Shown: positions 18,333-28,041 of the stretch, one piece after another | Position numbering within the stretch: position 1 is the stretch's first letter | How the letters are laid out: the number at the start of each line of letters is the position of its first letter | Source of the DNA: Alphaproteobacteria bacterium | GTDB lineage: Bacteria; Pseudomonadota; Alphaproteobacteria; Ferrovibrionales; Ferrovibrionaceae | DNA length: 64,000 nucleotides | Reading direction: 5' to 3' | Assembly: GCA_026126165.1 (NCBI GenBank) | Contig: JAHCJR010000001.1 | Span: 57,736-121,735, forward strand | Made by a program: the position numbers and the translations under genes | The notes under the pieces: generated by a model | What the model was told of the DNA's origin: nothing | Database searches by the model: none | What the model saw: only the letters and a program-made list of their open reading frames with translations

Positions 18333-19602
18333 GAGCCGCCAGCCGGTCGAGCCAGGGCGCCATCAGATTCAGCGTGCGCGCCAGGGCGGCGCCATTCTCC
18401 ACCTTCCAGCGGCGGGCGGCGGCACCCATGGCCGCGACCTGTTGCGGCTGCGCCAGCAACTCCGCCAGGGCCTGCGCCAGGGCGGCACCGTCCGCGATGG
18501 GCAGCGCCGCGCCCAGGGCGATCAGATCACGGTAAGCCTGGCTGAAATTCCAGTGGCCGGGCCCGACCAGCAGCGCCGCGCCGAGGCCGGCCGCCTCCGC
18601 CGGATTGTGGCCCCCTGCCGGCGCAAGCGAGCCACCCAGGAAAGCCACGGGCGAGAGGCGATGCCAGAGGCCCATTTCGCCCAGGGTGTCGGCGACGAGA
18701 ATGCCGCCTGAGGCCGGCGGCAACTCGCCCAGCCCATGGCGGCGGACCGGAATGCCGGCAGCGCGGCAGCGGGCCGCGATGGCCTCGCCCCGGTCGGGAT
18801 GGCGCGGCGCAACCAGCGTCACCAGCCCGGGCCGCTCGGCGGCCAGAATCCGATGCGCCGCAACCACCGCCGCTTCCTCCCCGGCATGGATGCTGGCGGC
18901 GAGCCAGCGCGGCGCGGCGCCGAGCGCGGCCGCGAGGGAGGCGAGCGCGGCCGGCTCTGCTTCGGGGGACGGCGCGGCGAATTTCAGATTGCCCGGAACG
19001 CGCACCTCACTCGCGCCGAGCGAGGCGAGCCGGTCCGCATCGTCCGGCGATGCGGCGAGCACCAGCGCGAAGCCACGCAGGAGGCGTCGGCTGGCGAAAC
19101 GGGCCAGGTGCCAGCGGCGCCACGAGGCTGGCGAGATGCGCCCATTGCAGAGCAGGCGGGGAATACCGCGACGGTCCAGTTCGCCCAGCATGCCGGGCCA
19201 GAGTTCCTGCTCGATGAAAATCGCGAGATCCGGTCGCCAGTGATCGAGGAACCGGCTCACCGCCGGCATCACGTCATACGGTGCATAGGCATGCCACATG
19301 CCGGGCTCGAGATTTGCGGCGAACTGCCCCGCCGCGCTGCGCGTGCCGGTCGTAACGAGAAGGCCCAGTGCCGACCAATCACGGCGGACGCCTGCCGCCA
19401 GCAGCCGCGCCACGCCGCTCTCGCCGACCGACGCCGCATGCAGCCAGATCAGGGGGCCATCCGGACGGGGGACGAGGTACTCGCCGAAACGCTCGCGCGC
19501 GCGTGCCGGATCTTCGCGCCCGAGGGCGAGCCGCCGCGCATGGTGTCTTTCGAGCCAGGGCATCAAAAGTCTGCCGGCGGTGCGGTAGAGAGAGAGCCAC
19601 AT
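18301..19602 (-). CDS. waaA: 3-deoxy-D-manno-octulosonic acid (Kdo) transferase
   Basis: 433 residues, usual length. The N-terminal hydrophobic segment (residues 1-16) fits a monotopic inner-membrane protein. HAASVGES contains the catalytic Glu61; EQELWPGML, SIHAGEEAAVV and GGHNPAEAA are the family motifs of this GT30 enzyme. It adds Kdo to lipid A precursor during LPS core synthesis, so the organism makes Kdo-containing LPS. No lpxK or acyltransferase partner adjoins it here. It overlaps the PhyH gene end by 32 bp in convergent orientation. Confidence 0.95.
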   Translation of the reverse strand: MWLSLYRTAGRLLMPWLERHHARRLALGREDPARARERFGEYLVPRPDGPLIWLHAASVGESGVARLLAAGVRRDWSALGLLVTTGTRSAAGQFAANLEPGMWHAYAPYDVMPAVSRFLDHWRPDLAIFIEQELWPGMLGELDRRGIPRLLCNGRISPASWRRWHLARFASRRLLRGFALVLAASPDDADRLASLGASEVRVPGNLKFAAPSPEAEPAALASLAAALGAAPRWLAASIHAGEEAAVVAAHRILAAERPGLVTLVAPRHPDRGEAIAARCRAAGIPVRRHGLGELPPASGGILVADTLGEMGLWHRLSPVAFLGGSLAPAGGHNPAEAAGLGAALLVGPGHWNFSQAYRDLIALGAALPIADGAALAQALAELLAQPQQVAAMGAAARRWKVENGAALARTLNLMAPWLDRLAAPIPDNAARAG

Positions 19603-19635
19603 GGCGCCAGTCTAGTCCATGAATTGCCACGGGGC

Positions 19636-19664
19636 TTGACCGCGTGGCGGCGCCGGACCAGATT
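19636..19664 (+). promoter_or_regulatory. Candidate promoter for lipoprotein gene
   Basis: TTGACC (19636-19641), 17 bp, then CAGATT (19659-19664), about 32 bp before the ATG at 19696. Only the -35 is convincing. Confidence 0.25.
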
Positions 19665-19695
19665 GCCCGCCAGCGGCAACAGGCGGAGACATGCG

Positions 19696-20082
19696 ATGCG
19701 TCATCCCGGCAGGAAGGCAGCCCAGGCCGGCTTCGCCCTGCTCGCCGCCTGGCTCGCCGGCTGTTCGTCCCACGACCTGGACGGACCCTATTTCACCACG
19801 CCGCCGGTCTATTTCAGCGAGCGCGGCACGCGCCTGCCGGTCAAGGCGGTCTCCGTCTGCTACTCGGCTGCATTCGCCACGCCGGCGGATATCCTGGCCA
19901 GGGTGCGCACCGCCTGCTCCAATCCGCGCTATGTCGGTTCGGATTACGAAGGGCTCTGCACCCTCGCCTACCCGGTGCGGGCCACCTATACCTGCGATGC
20001 CGTGGACAAGGAGATCGCCGGCAAGGAACCGCTGCCGCCCAATTTCAAGGGCGCCAGCATCGGCATCAAGCAGGATTATTGA
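19696..20082 (+). CDS. Small lipoprotein, function unknown
   Basis: 128 residues. A signal peptide MRHPGRKAAQAGFALLAAW ends in the lipobox LAGC with Ser-Ser after the Cys, so the mature protein should be lipid-anchored; no Asp at +2, which suggests outer-membrane sorting by E. coli rules. Cysteines at VCYS, TACS, LCTL and TCDA give an even number, possibly two disulfides. GGAG 7 bp before 19696 selects this ATG over the one 5 bp upstream in another frame. I recognise no family. It stands alone, divergent from waaA, and ends 6 bp from the convergent SDR. Confidence 0.75.
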   Translation: MRHPGRKAAQAGFALLAAWLAGCSSHDLDGPYFTTPPVYFSERGTRLPVKAVSVCYSAAFATPADILARVRTACSNPRYVGSDYEGLCTLAYPVRATYTCDAVDKEIAGKEPLPPNFKGASIGIKQDY

Positions 20083-20088
20083 TCGCCC

Positions 20089-20850
20089 TCAGGTAATGGT
20101 GACGCCGCCATCGGCGACGATCGCCTGACCGGTGATGAACGCACCGGCGCGAGAGGCGAGCAGCACGGCGATGCCGCCGATATCGTCCGGTTCGCCGATC
20201 CGCCCGAGCGGCGTTTCCGCCTCGCGCGCCTTGCGCTGCGCCTCGTCCTCCCACAGCGCGCGCGCGAAGTCCGTCCTGACCAGGCCGGGCGCGATGCAGT
20301 TGATGCGGATATTGTGCTTGCCCCACTCGACCGCGAGGTTGCGGCAAAGCGCCATGTCGGCGGCCTTGGAGATGCCATAGGCGCCGATCACGGGCGTGCC
20401 CTTGAGGCCGCCGATGGAGGAGACGATGATCACCGCGCCATCCCGCCGCTCGGCCATTTCCGGCAGCACCAGGTTGCAGAGCCAGATGTTCGACAGCACG
20501 TTGTTGTGCATGATCTTGTCGAAGGCTTCGTCGTTGAGGCCGGTCATCGGCCCGTAATAGGGGTTCGAAGCGGCATTGCAGACCAGCACGTCGATACGCC
20601 CGAATGCCTTGCGCGTGCCGGCGACAAGCGCCTCGAGCTGCGCGCGCTCGGAAATGTTGGCGGGAATGGCGCGGGCTTCGCCGCCGCTGGCGCGGATGGC
20701 GGAGGCCACCTCCTCGCACGGGCCGGCCTTGCGGCTGGAAATGACGACCTTCGCCCCGGCGGCGGCCAGGTTCTCGGCGATCGAGCGGCCGATGCCGCGG
20801 CTGGAACCGGTGATGACCGCGACCTTGCCGGTCAGATCGAAGAGGCGCAT
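20089..20850 (-). CDS. Short-chain dehydrogenase/reductase
   Basis: 253 residues. TGSSRGIG dinucleotide loop, NAASNPYYG, IIVSSIGG with the catalytic Ser, YGISK with Tyr and Lys, and INCIAPGLVRTDF. The NAASNP...SIGG combination resembles the DHRS4-like/3-oxoacyl or glucose-dehydrogenase-like SDRs, but the substrate is not determined. It follows the MFS gene by 78 bp on the same strand, without a clear terminator between them, so joint expression is possible. Confidence 0.87.
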   Translation of the reverse strand: MRLFDLTGKVAVITGSSRGIGRSIAENLAAAGAKVVISSRKAGPCEEVASAIRASGGEARAIPANISERAQLEALVAGTRKAFGRIDVLVCNAASNPYYGPMTGLNDEAFDKIMHNNVLSNIWLCNLVLPEMAERRDGAVIIVSSIGGLKGTPVIGAYGISKAADMALCRNLAVEWGKHNIRINCIAPGLVRTDFARALWEDEAQRKAREAETPLGRIGEPDDIGGIAVLLASRAGAFITGQAIVADGGVTIT

Positions 20851-20928
20851 GTCGTTGTTCTCCCGCGCGCGGCGCTGTCTGGTAGGACGGCGGCTAACTT
20901 AGCGGCCGGCGCGCCCCCGCCGCAACCG

Positions 20929-22206
20929 TCAAGGCGCCGGCGGCGTCGGCTCCTCTCCCGTCGGCGGCGGTTCGCCGGCTTCCGCGCGCGGATGCATCTC
21001 GGCGGCGATGGGCGTGATGGTAGTCGGCGACTTGGCGACGAAGTCGAGCTGGCGGCCCTTCTCCGGTGCCGCCCGCCGCGTGATCCGCCAAAGCGTGAAG
21101 AGGGCGAGAAAGGCCGAGACGCCGGCGGTGTAGAAGAAGAGCGCCGAAGGGCCGAAGAGCCCCATGGCGGCGCTGGCGAGCGTCGGGCCGGCGATGGAGC
21201 CGAGCGACCAGGAGAGCAGCAGGCCGGAGGAGACCGCCACCACCTGCGAGCGGTCCGCGATGTCGTTGGCATGGGCGACCGCCAGCGGATAGACCGTGTA
21301 GACAAGGCCGCCATAGAACAGGATGGCGAGATAGAGCGCGGCGCCCATCCTCTGGCCGAACAGGGCGATGACCAGCGCGCTCAGCACGGCGGTCGCCATG
21401 ACCCCCGTCAGCACCTTGCGACGGTCCATCCGGTCGGACAGGCGTCCGATCGGCCATTGCAGGAGCAGGCCGCCGAACAGCAGTGCCGCCATGAACCGGG
21501 CGATCTCGTCGGTGGAGAGGCCGATGCGCTCGCCATAGAGCAGGCCGATCGAACCGAGGGCCGTGTTGCACAGGCCGGCGGAGATCGCGCCGACCACGCC
21601 GACCGGCGAGAGGCGGTAGAGATCGAACACGTTGAGCGCGCGCACGCGCGGCAGGGTGGGCGCGGTGCTGCGCGTCATCGCCACCGGAATGAGGCTGGCA
21701 CAGATGAAGCCCGCCGCCAGCATGAACAAGGTGAGATCGAGCGGATTGCCGACCGTGAGCAGGAACTGGCTGGCCGACACGGCGGTCATGTTCGAGATGG
21801 TGTAAAGCCCGAAGATGCGCCCGCGCAGATGCTGCGGCGACTTCTCGTTGAGCCAGGATTCCCCGATCATGAACAGCCCGGCGCCGGCGAAGCCGGACAG
21901 GATGCGGACCATGCTCCAGAAGAAGGGCTCGATATAGACGGCGAGCGCCAGGGTGGCACAGGCGAAGGTCGAGGCCAGAACGGCGAAGGCGCGGATATGG
22001 CCGATCTGTCCGATCAGCCGCGGAGCGCCGAGACAGCCGATCAGGAAGCCGAGCGGATAGCCGGTCACCACCAGGCCGATGACCGGCGCGGGAAACTGCT
22101 CGAGCGCCATCCGCAAGGTGAGGAAGCTCGAGAGCAGGCCGTTGCCGGCCTGGAGGATGAAGATGCCGCCGATGATGCTGGCGACGGCGAGCAGCGATCC
22201 GCGCAT
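20929..22206 (-). CDS. MFS transporter
   Basis: 425 residues with twelve predicted helices and the MFS loop-2-like GYPLGFLIGCLGAPRLIG and GRLSDRMDRRKVL (the latter is motif A in the second half). A soluble Pro/Glu-rich tail of about 50 residues follows. It resembles YcaD-type proton-linked carriers; substrate unknown. The gene is divergent from dgt with 87 bp between, and precedes an SDR on the same strand. Confidence 0.87.
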   Translation of the reverse strand: MRGSLLAVASIIGGIFILQAGNGLLSSFLTLRMALEQFPAPVIGLVVTGYPLGFLIGCLGAPRLIGQIGHIRAFAVLASTFACATLALAVYIEPFFWSMVRILSGFAGAGLFMIGESWLNEKSPQHLRGRIFGLYTISNMTAVSASQFLLTVGNPLDLTLFMLAAGFICASLIPVAMTRSTAPTLPRVRALNVFDLYRLSPVGVVGAISAGLCNTALGSIGLLYGERIGLSTDEIARFMAALLFGGLLLQWPIGRLSDRMDRRKVLTGVMATAVLSALVIALFGQRMGAALYLAILFYGGLVYTVYPLAVAHANDIADRSQVVAVSSGLLLSWSLGSIAGPTLASAAMGLFGPSALFFYTAGVSAFLALFTLWRITRRAAPEKGRQLDFVAKSPTTITPIAAEMHPRAEAGEPPPTGEEPTPPAP

Positions 22207-22238
22207 CGCCCACTATTACCACAAGGCAGCCCCCGGGT

Positions 22239-22258
22239 AAGCGGCCGTGAAGCCGCTT
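22239..22258 (+). promoter_or_regulatory. Leader hairpin before dgt
   Basis: AAGCGGC and GCCGCTT (7-bp perfect stem, 6-nt loop) lie about 36 bp before the dgt ATG in the divergent gap. It would be in the mRNA leader if transcription starts upstream. Confidence 0.25.
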
Positions 22259-22293
22259 GCCTGCGGCCGAGGGCCTTGGCATGGTGCGGACGC

Positions 22294-23631
22294 ATGATGG
22301 ACTGGCGCCGCCTATTCTCCACGCGCCGCTTCGGCCACTCGGGCAACGAGGAGCCGAAGCCGGTGCGCAGCGCCTTCCAGAAGGACTGGGACCGGGTGGT
22401 CTTCTCCTCGGCCTTCCGGCGCCTGCAGGACAAGACCCAGGTCCATTCCCTGCCCGAGAGCGACTATGTCCGCACCCGCCTCACCCATTCCCTCGAAGCC
22501 TCCTCCGTCGGCCGCTCGCTTGGCGCCGGGGTCGGCGTGGTGGTCCTCCAGCGCAGGCCGCGGCTCGCGGAAATCGTCACGGCGGCGGATTTCGGCCATG
22601 TCGTCTCCGCCGCCTGCCTGGCGCACGATATCGGCAATCCACCCTTCGGGCATCATGGCGAGGCCACCATCCGCCACTGGTTCGCGAACGGCGAAGGGCG
22701 CGGCCTGATCGCGGGACTGGCGCCGGCCGAACGGCGGGATTTCGAGCTGTTCGAGGGTAATGCCCAGGGCTTCCGCATCCTTGCCCGGCTGCAGAACTGG
22801 CGCCATGCCGGCGGCCTCAGGCTCACCGCCGCGACCCTGGCGACCTTCATGAAGTATCCCCGCGCCTCCGACGCCACCGGCGGCGGAGCGGAAGAAGATG
22901 CCGGGGCGCGCAAGTTCGGCTACTTCCAGGCCGAGGCGGCACTGTTTCAGTCTGTCGCCGAGACGGTCGGGCTGCTGGCGGATGGCGCCGGCGCGTGGCT
23001 TCGCCACCCGCTGGCTTTCCTGGTCGAGGCCGCGGACGACATCTGTTATCGCATCGTGGATCTGGAGGATGGCTGCAAGCTCGGTCGCGTGGCCTTCCGC
23101 GACGCGGAGGAGTTGCTGCTGCAGGTCATCGGCGAGCGGCCGGCACGCTACCGTGAGGTGGGCGAGGAACCGGAACGGATCGGCTATCTGCGCGCCAAGG
23201 CGATCGGCCATCTGGTGGAACGCACGGTCGCCAGCTTTCTCGAGCGGGAGGAGGCGGTCATGTCGGGGCGTCACCGCGCCGCCCTGCTCGAAGGCTTGCA
23301 AGAGGCGCCGGCTCTCGCCGCCATCGAGAAGCTCACGCGCGAGCGGGTGTTTCGCACGATCGAGCGCACGCAGAACGAGATCGCCGGGGGCGAAGTGATC
23401 CGCAGCCTCGTGGCAGCCTTCGCCGGCGCGGTGGTGGAGGAGGAGATGGCATCGGAGGGGCGGCTCGCCATGTCGCCGCGCGCGGAGGCTCTGCTCAGGC
23501 TGATGCCGGGGCGCGAGAAAGGCGGGGGGCGCTATGCGCGGCTGCTTGCCGTCACCGATTTCGTTTCCGGCATGACCGATTCCTATGCGATCAATCAATC
23601 CAGGCTGATCGGCGGATTGCTTCGTCCGTGA
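22294..23631 (+). CDS. dgt: dGTPase-like HD-domain triphosphohydrolase
   Basis: 445 residues. The HD-domain metal ligands are RLTHSLEAS (His), CLAHDIGNPPFGHHGE (HD) and EAADDICYRIVDLED (Asp); SAFRRLQDKTQV is family-specific. It should hydrolyse dGTP or other dNTPs to nucleoside and triphosphate, controlling nucleotide pools. Start 22294 (MMDW) is chosen; the long upstream open frame is antisense to the MFS gene and not real. It is followed after 21 bp by the isomerase gene. Confidence 0.92.
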   Translation: MMDWRRLFSTRRFGHSGNEEPKPVRSAFQKDWDRVVFSSAFRRLQDKTQVHSLPESDYVRTRLTHSLEASSVGRSLGAGVGVVVLQRRPRLAEIVTAADFGHVVSAACLAHDIGNPPFGHHGEATIRHWFANGEGRGLIAGLAPAERRDFELFEGNAQGFRILARLQNWRHAGGLRLTAATLATFMKYPRASDATGGGAEEDAGARKFGYFQAEAALFQSVAETVGLLADGAGAWLRHPLAFLVEAADDICYRIVDLEDGCKLGRVAFRDAEELLLQVIGERPARYREVGEEPERIGYLRAKAIGHLVERTVASFLEREEAVMSGRHRAALLEGLQEAPALAAIEKLTRERVFRTIERTQNEIAGGEVIRSLVAAFAGAVVEEEMASEGRLAMSPRAEALLRLMPGREKGGGRYARLLAVTDFVSGMTDSYAINQSRLIGGLLRP

Positions 23632-23652
23632 GCCCGAAGACGGAGAAAGCCG

Positions 23653-24270
23653 ATGTCGGAACGCCATATCGACTACTACCTCTCCCTGATGTCGCCCTGG
23701 ACCTATCTCGGCGCGCGGCGGCTGGAGGAAATGGCGGCACGCCATGGTGTCGCGATCCGGGTCAAGCCGGTGGATTTCGGGCGCATCTTTCCCGCCTCGG
23801 GCGGGCTGCCGCTCGCCAAGCGCGCGCCGCAGCGTCAGGCCTACCGGTTCGTCGAGCTGGCCCGCTGGCGCGATCATCTGGGCCTGCCGCTGGTGCTCCG
23901 GCCCAAGCATTTCCCGCTGGCAGAATCCCTGATCGCGCGCTGCGTCGTGGCGGCGCGGCAGAGCAATGGCCAGGCCGCCGCGCTCGGCTTCGCCCATGCC
24001 TGCCTGCGTGGTCTCTGGGCCGAGGACCGCAACACGGCCGACCCGGAAATCCTGCGCGAGATCGCCGGCGCCTGCGGCCTCGATGGCGCCCGCCTGCTCG
24101 AAGCGGCCGAGAGCGCCGAGACGAAAGCCGCCTATGACGCCGATACGGCGGAAGCGCTCGAACGGGGCGTCTTCGGCGCGCCCAGCTACGTGCTGGACGG
24201 GGAGATCTTCTGGGGCCAGGACCGGCTCGATTTTCTCGAGCGGGCGCTCGCCCGGACAGGGCGGGAGTAG
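23653..24270 (+). CDS. 2-hydroxychromene-2-carboxylate isomerase-like DsbA-family protein
   Basis: 205 residues. A kappa-class glutathione transferase/DsbA fold with SPWTYLG holding the conserved Ser in place of the Dsb cysteines, and GVFGAPSYVL with the cis-Pro before the FWGQDRLDFLE ending typical of the isomerase family. These enzymes are glutathione-dependent in aromatic (naphthalene) degradation, but many homologs have unknown substrates; no other aromatic genes are beside it. GGAG lies 7 bp before the ATG. It lies between dgt and the hydrolase gene in one plus-strand unit. Confidence 0.88.
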   Translation: MSERHIDYYLSLMSPWTYLGARRLEEMAARHGVAIRVKPVDFGRIFPASGGLPLAKRAPQRQAYRFVELARWRDHLGLPLVLRPKHFPLAESLIARCVVAARQSNGQAAALGFAHACLRGLWAEDRNTADPEILREIAGACGLDGARLLEAAESAETKAAYDADTAEALERGVFGAPSYVLDGEIFWGQDRLDFLERALARTGRE

Positions 24271-24296
24271 GCGGAATCACCGAAAGGGGGGGGAGC

Positions 24297-25241
24297 ATGC
24301 CGCTCGAAGCGCAGGCGCAATGGGTGCTGGACCTGGTGAAGGCCGCCGGGCGGCCGACTATCGACTCGCTGCCGGTGGCGGCGGCGCGTTTGCAGTTCGA
24401 GACCACCGCCCCGATCCTCGATGCGGAGCCGATTGCCATGGGCGCAATCGAAGACCGGGTCATCCCGGGCCCGGCCGGGGCCATCGGCATGCGAATCTAT
24501 ACGCCGCCCGGCCAAGGTCGCGGTGCGGTCCTGCCGGGCCTGATCTTCTATCATGGCGGCGGCTGGGTGATCGGCAGCCTGGAGAGCTACGACCGGGTCT
24601 GCCGGCAGCTTGCCGCCCGCGCCGGCTGCCGGGTCCTGTCCATCGATTACCGGCTGGCGCCGGAGCATAGATTCCCGGCCGCCGCCGAGGATGCCATCGC
24701 CGCGATGGACTGGATCGCCGAGAATGCCGTAGCACTGGCCCTCGACCCGGCACGGCTCGCGGTCGGCGGCGATTCGGCAGGCGGCAACCTGGCGGCGGTG
24801 GCGGCGCAGGCGGCGCGGCGCCGGGGCGCCCCCGCCCTCGTCTTCCAGCTTCTCGTCTATCCGGCGACCGACATGCGCCGCGCGAGCGCGTCCCATCGCG
24901 AGCTGGCGGAGGGCTATCTGCTGACCGGCCAGCTCATCGACTGGTTCTTCGGACATTATCTCGGGCAGGACGCCGACCTGACGGACTGGCGGGCCTCGCC
25001 CGGCCTGGCACCCGACCTTTCCGGCCTGCCGCCCGCTCTGGTCATCACCGCGGGCTACGACCCGCTCAAGGATGAAGGCCGGGCCTATGCCGAACGGCTT
25101 TCAGCCGCCGGCGTTCCCTGCCGCCTCAGCCACTATGAGGGCATGATCCACGGTTTCTTCTCGATGTCGGGCGCGCTCGATTCGGCGAAACGGGCGGTCG
25201 AGGAATCCGCAGCCGCCCTGGCGGCGGCCTTTGCGCGCTGA
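24297..25241 (+). CDS. Alpha/beta hydrolase, hormone-sensitive-lipase family
   Basis: 314 residues with the bacterial HSL/esterase layout: oxyanion motif YHGGGWVIG, nucleophile elbow GDSAGGN, the Asp in PPALVITAGYDPLKDEG, and the catalytic His in GMIHGFFSM. It should hydrolyse short acyl esters in the cytoplasm; no signal peptide. A G-rich ribosome site (eight G) precedes the ATG by 4 bp. It is the last of dgt-isomerase-esterase, and it converges with ald after 25 bp. Confidence 0.9.
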   Translation: MPLEAQAQWVLDLVKAAGRPTIDSLPVAAARLQFETTAPILDAEPIAMGAIEDRVIPGPAGAIGMRIYTPPGQGRGAVLPGLIFYHGGGWVIGSLESYDRVCRQLAARAGCRVLSIDYRLAPEHRFPAAAEDAIAAMDWIAENAVALALDPARLAVGGDSAGGNLAAVAAQAARRRGAPALVFQLLVYPATDMRRASASHRELAEGYLLTGQLIDWFFGHYLGQDADLTDWRASPGLAPDLSGLPPALVITAGYDPLKDEGRAYAERLSAAGVPCRLSHYEGMIHGFFSMSGALDSAKRAVEESAAALAAAFAR

Positions 25242-25266
25242 ACTTCGCCGGAGCCCGCGGCGGGCA

Positions 25267-26382
<1,116 letters not shown>

Positions 26383-26481
26383 GTGCAACCTTCACATCCG
26401 GTCAAGGTGCGCAATGTCTAGCCCGGGCGCCGCGCCGGGGTCCAATAAGTTCCACTTGATCGCCGCATAAAGCCGGGCGGC

Positions 26482-27810
26482 CTACGCGACCTCCTTGAGG
26501 ACCCCGCCCAGCTTGTCGACCATCTCGTCGATATGCGACTTCTCGACGATCAGCGGTGGCGAGAGGGCGATAATGTCGGCCGTCGTGCGTATGAGCAGGC
26601 CGCGCTCGAAGCATTTGACCAGTGCGTCATAGGCTCGCCCGCCCGCCGCGCCGGGTCTTGGCTCGAGTTCGATTCCCGCCACCAGCCCAATGTTTCGGAT
26701 GTCGATGACGTTGCGCGTGCCCTTGAGGCTGTGCACGGCATTCTCCCAGTAGGGGGAGAGTTCGCGCGCGCGCGCGAAGAGCCCTTCTTCCTGATAGATG
26801 TCGAGCGTGGCGAGCGAGGCGGCGCAGGCCAGCGGATGAGCGGAATAGGTGTAGCCATGGAACAGCTCGATCACCTGCTCGGGCCCGGTCATGAAGGCGT
26901 CGTAGATGCCCTTGCGCACGAACACCGCACCCATCGGCACGGTGCCGTTCGAGATGCCCTTTGCGACCGTGATCATGTCCGGCTGCACGCCGAAATGTTC
27001 CGTCGCGAAGGAGGAGCCGAGGCGGCCGAAACCGGTGATCACCTCGTCGAAGATCAGCAGGATGCCGTGCTGGTCGCAGATCTCGCGCAGCCGGCGCAGA
27101 TAGCCCCGCGGCGGCACCAGCACGCCGGTCGAACCCGCCACCGGCTCGACGATGACGGCGGCGATGGTCGAGGCGTCGTGCAGCGCCACCAGCCGTTCCA
27201 GCTCATCGGCCCGCTCCGCGCCATGTTCGGGCTCGCCACGGGTGAAGGCGTTGCGTGCCAGATCGTGGGTATGGGGCAGGTGATCGACGCCGGCCAGCAT
27301 GGGGCCGAACATCTTGCGGTTGGAGACGATGCCGCCGACCGAAATGCCGCCGAAGCCGACGCCGTGATAGCCGCGCTCCCGGCCGATCAACCGCGTCCGC
27401 CCGCCCTCGCCGCGCACCCTGTGATAGGCCAGCGCGATCTTGAGCGCGGTATCGACCGCCTCCGACCCGGAATTGGTAAAGAAGACATGGTCGAGATCGC
27501 CCGGCAGCATGGCGGCCAGTCGCGCCGCCAGCTCGAAGGACTTGGGGTGCCCCATCTGGAAGGCCGGCGCATAGTCCATCTCCGCCACCTGCCGCGCCAC
27601 CGCCTCGACGATGCGCGTGCGGCAATGCCCGGCATTGACGCACCACAGTCCCGCCGTGCCGTCGAGGATGCGCCGGCCATCGGCCGAGGTGTAGTGCATG
27701 TCCTTCGCGCCGGCGAGCAGGCGCGGGTTCGCCTTGAACTGCCGATTGGCCGTGAACGGCATCCAGAATGCTTCCAGATTGTTCGGACTGACGGATGCGC
27801 CCTGCGCCAT
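26482..27810 (-). CDS. Omega-amino acid (beta-alanine):pyruvate aminotransferase
   Basis: 442 residues, class III PLP aminotransferase. LEAFWMPFTANRQFKANPR at the N-terminus is typical of beta-alanine:pyruvate transaminases. DEVITGFGR carries the PLP-ring Asp255; TVAKGISNG holds the PLP Lys284; HGYTYSAHPLACAA follows. GGGAG precedes the ATG by 8 bp. The likely reaction is beta-alanine (or another omega-amino acid or amine) plus pyruvate to malonate semialdehyde and L-alanine. The neighbouring alanine dehydrogenase can recycle alanine to pyruvate. It is divergent from the FAH gene across a hairpin-rich gap. Confidence 0.9.
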   Translation of the reverse strand: MAQGASVSPNNLEAFWMPFTANRQFKANPRLLAGAKDMHYTSADGRRILDGTAGLWCVNAGHCRTRIVEAVARQVAEMDYAPAFQMGHPKSFELAARLAAMLPGDLDHVFFTNSGSEAVDTALKIALAYHRVRGEGGRTRLIGRERGYHGVGFGGISVGGIVSNRKMFGPMLAGVDHLPHTHDLARNAFTRGEPEHGAERADELERLVALHDASTIAAVIVEPVAGSTGVLVPPRGYLRRLREICDQHGILLIFDEVITGFGRLGSSFATEHFGVQPDMITVAKGISNGTVPMGAVFVRKGIYDAFMTGPEQVIELFHGYTYSAHPLACAASLATLDIYQEEGLFARARELSPYWENAVHSLKGTRNVIDIRNIGLVAGIELEPRPGAAGGRAYDALVKCFERGLLIRTTADIIALSPPLIVEKSHIDEMVDKLGGVLKEVA

Positions 27811-27838
27811 CGCCCCTGCTCCCTGTCTGCTGCAATTC

Positions 27839-28007
27839 GCCGCGCGCGCCGCGACCTGCCGCGCGCGGCCCTAAGCTAGCAAGGAAGCGGGTTGGGCGGA
27901 ACATGTGCTTTCGCTGGCCGGGAAGCGGGCCTCGACGCATCTGTGAACTGGCGTCCGGGCGATGGAAGTGGCAGTTTGTTGCCCCCGCCCGGAGCGGCGG
28001 GGGGCAA
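27839..28007. promoter_or_regulatory. Two strong hairpins between aptA-like gene and FAH gene
   Basis: The 231-bp divergent gap holds two hairpins. GCCGCGCGCG (27839-27848) pairs perfectly with CGCGCGCGGC (27860-27869). TTGCCCCCGCC (27979-27989) pairs with GGCGGGGGGCAA (27996-28007, one extra G). The second lies 34 bp before the FAH ATG and would be in its leader. No T run follows either, so they may be attenuation or protective structures rather than terminators. Confidence 0.4.
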
Positions 28008-28041
28008 GGATGCAGCAGAGGATCAGGAAGGCAGGGCCGAT

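Noticed and set aside
20314..22293. Long 5' extension of the dgt reading frame
   Set aside because: It is antisense to the MFS and SDR genes. The dgt protein begins naturally at MMDWRR near 22294, with homology only from there.
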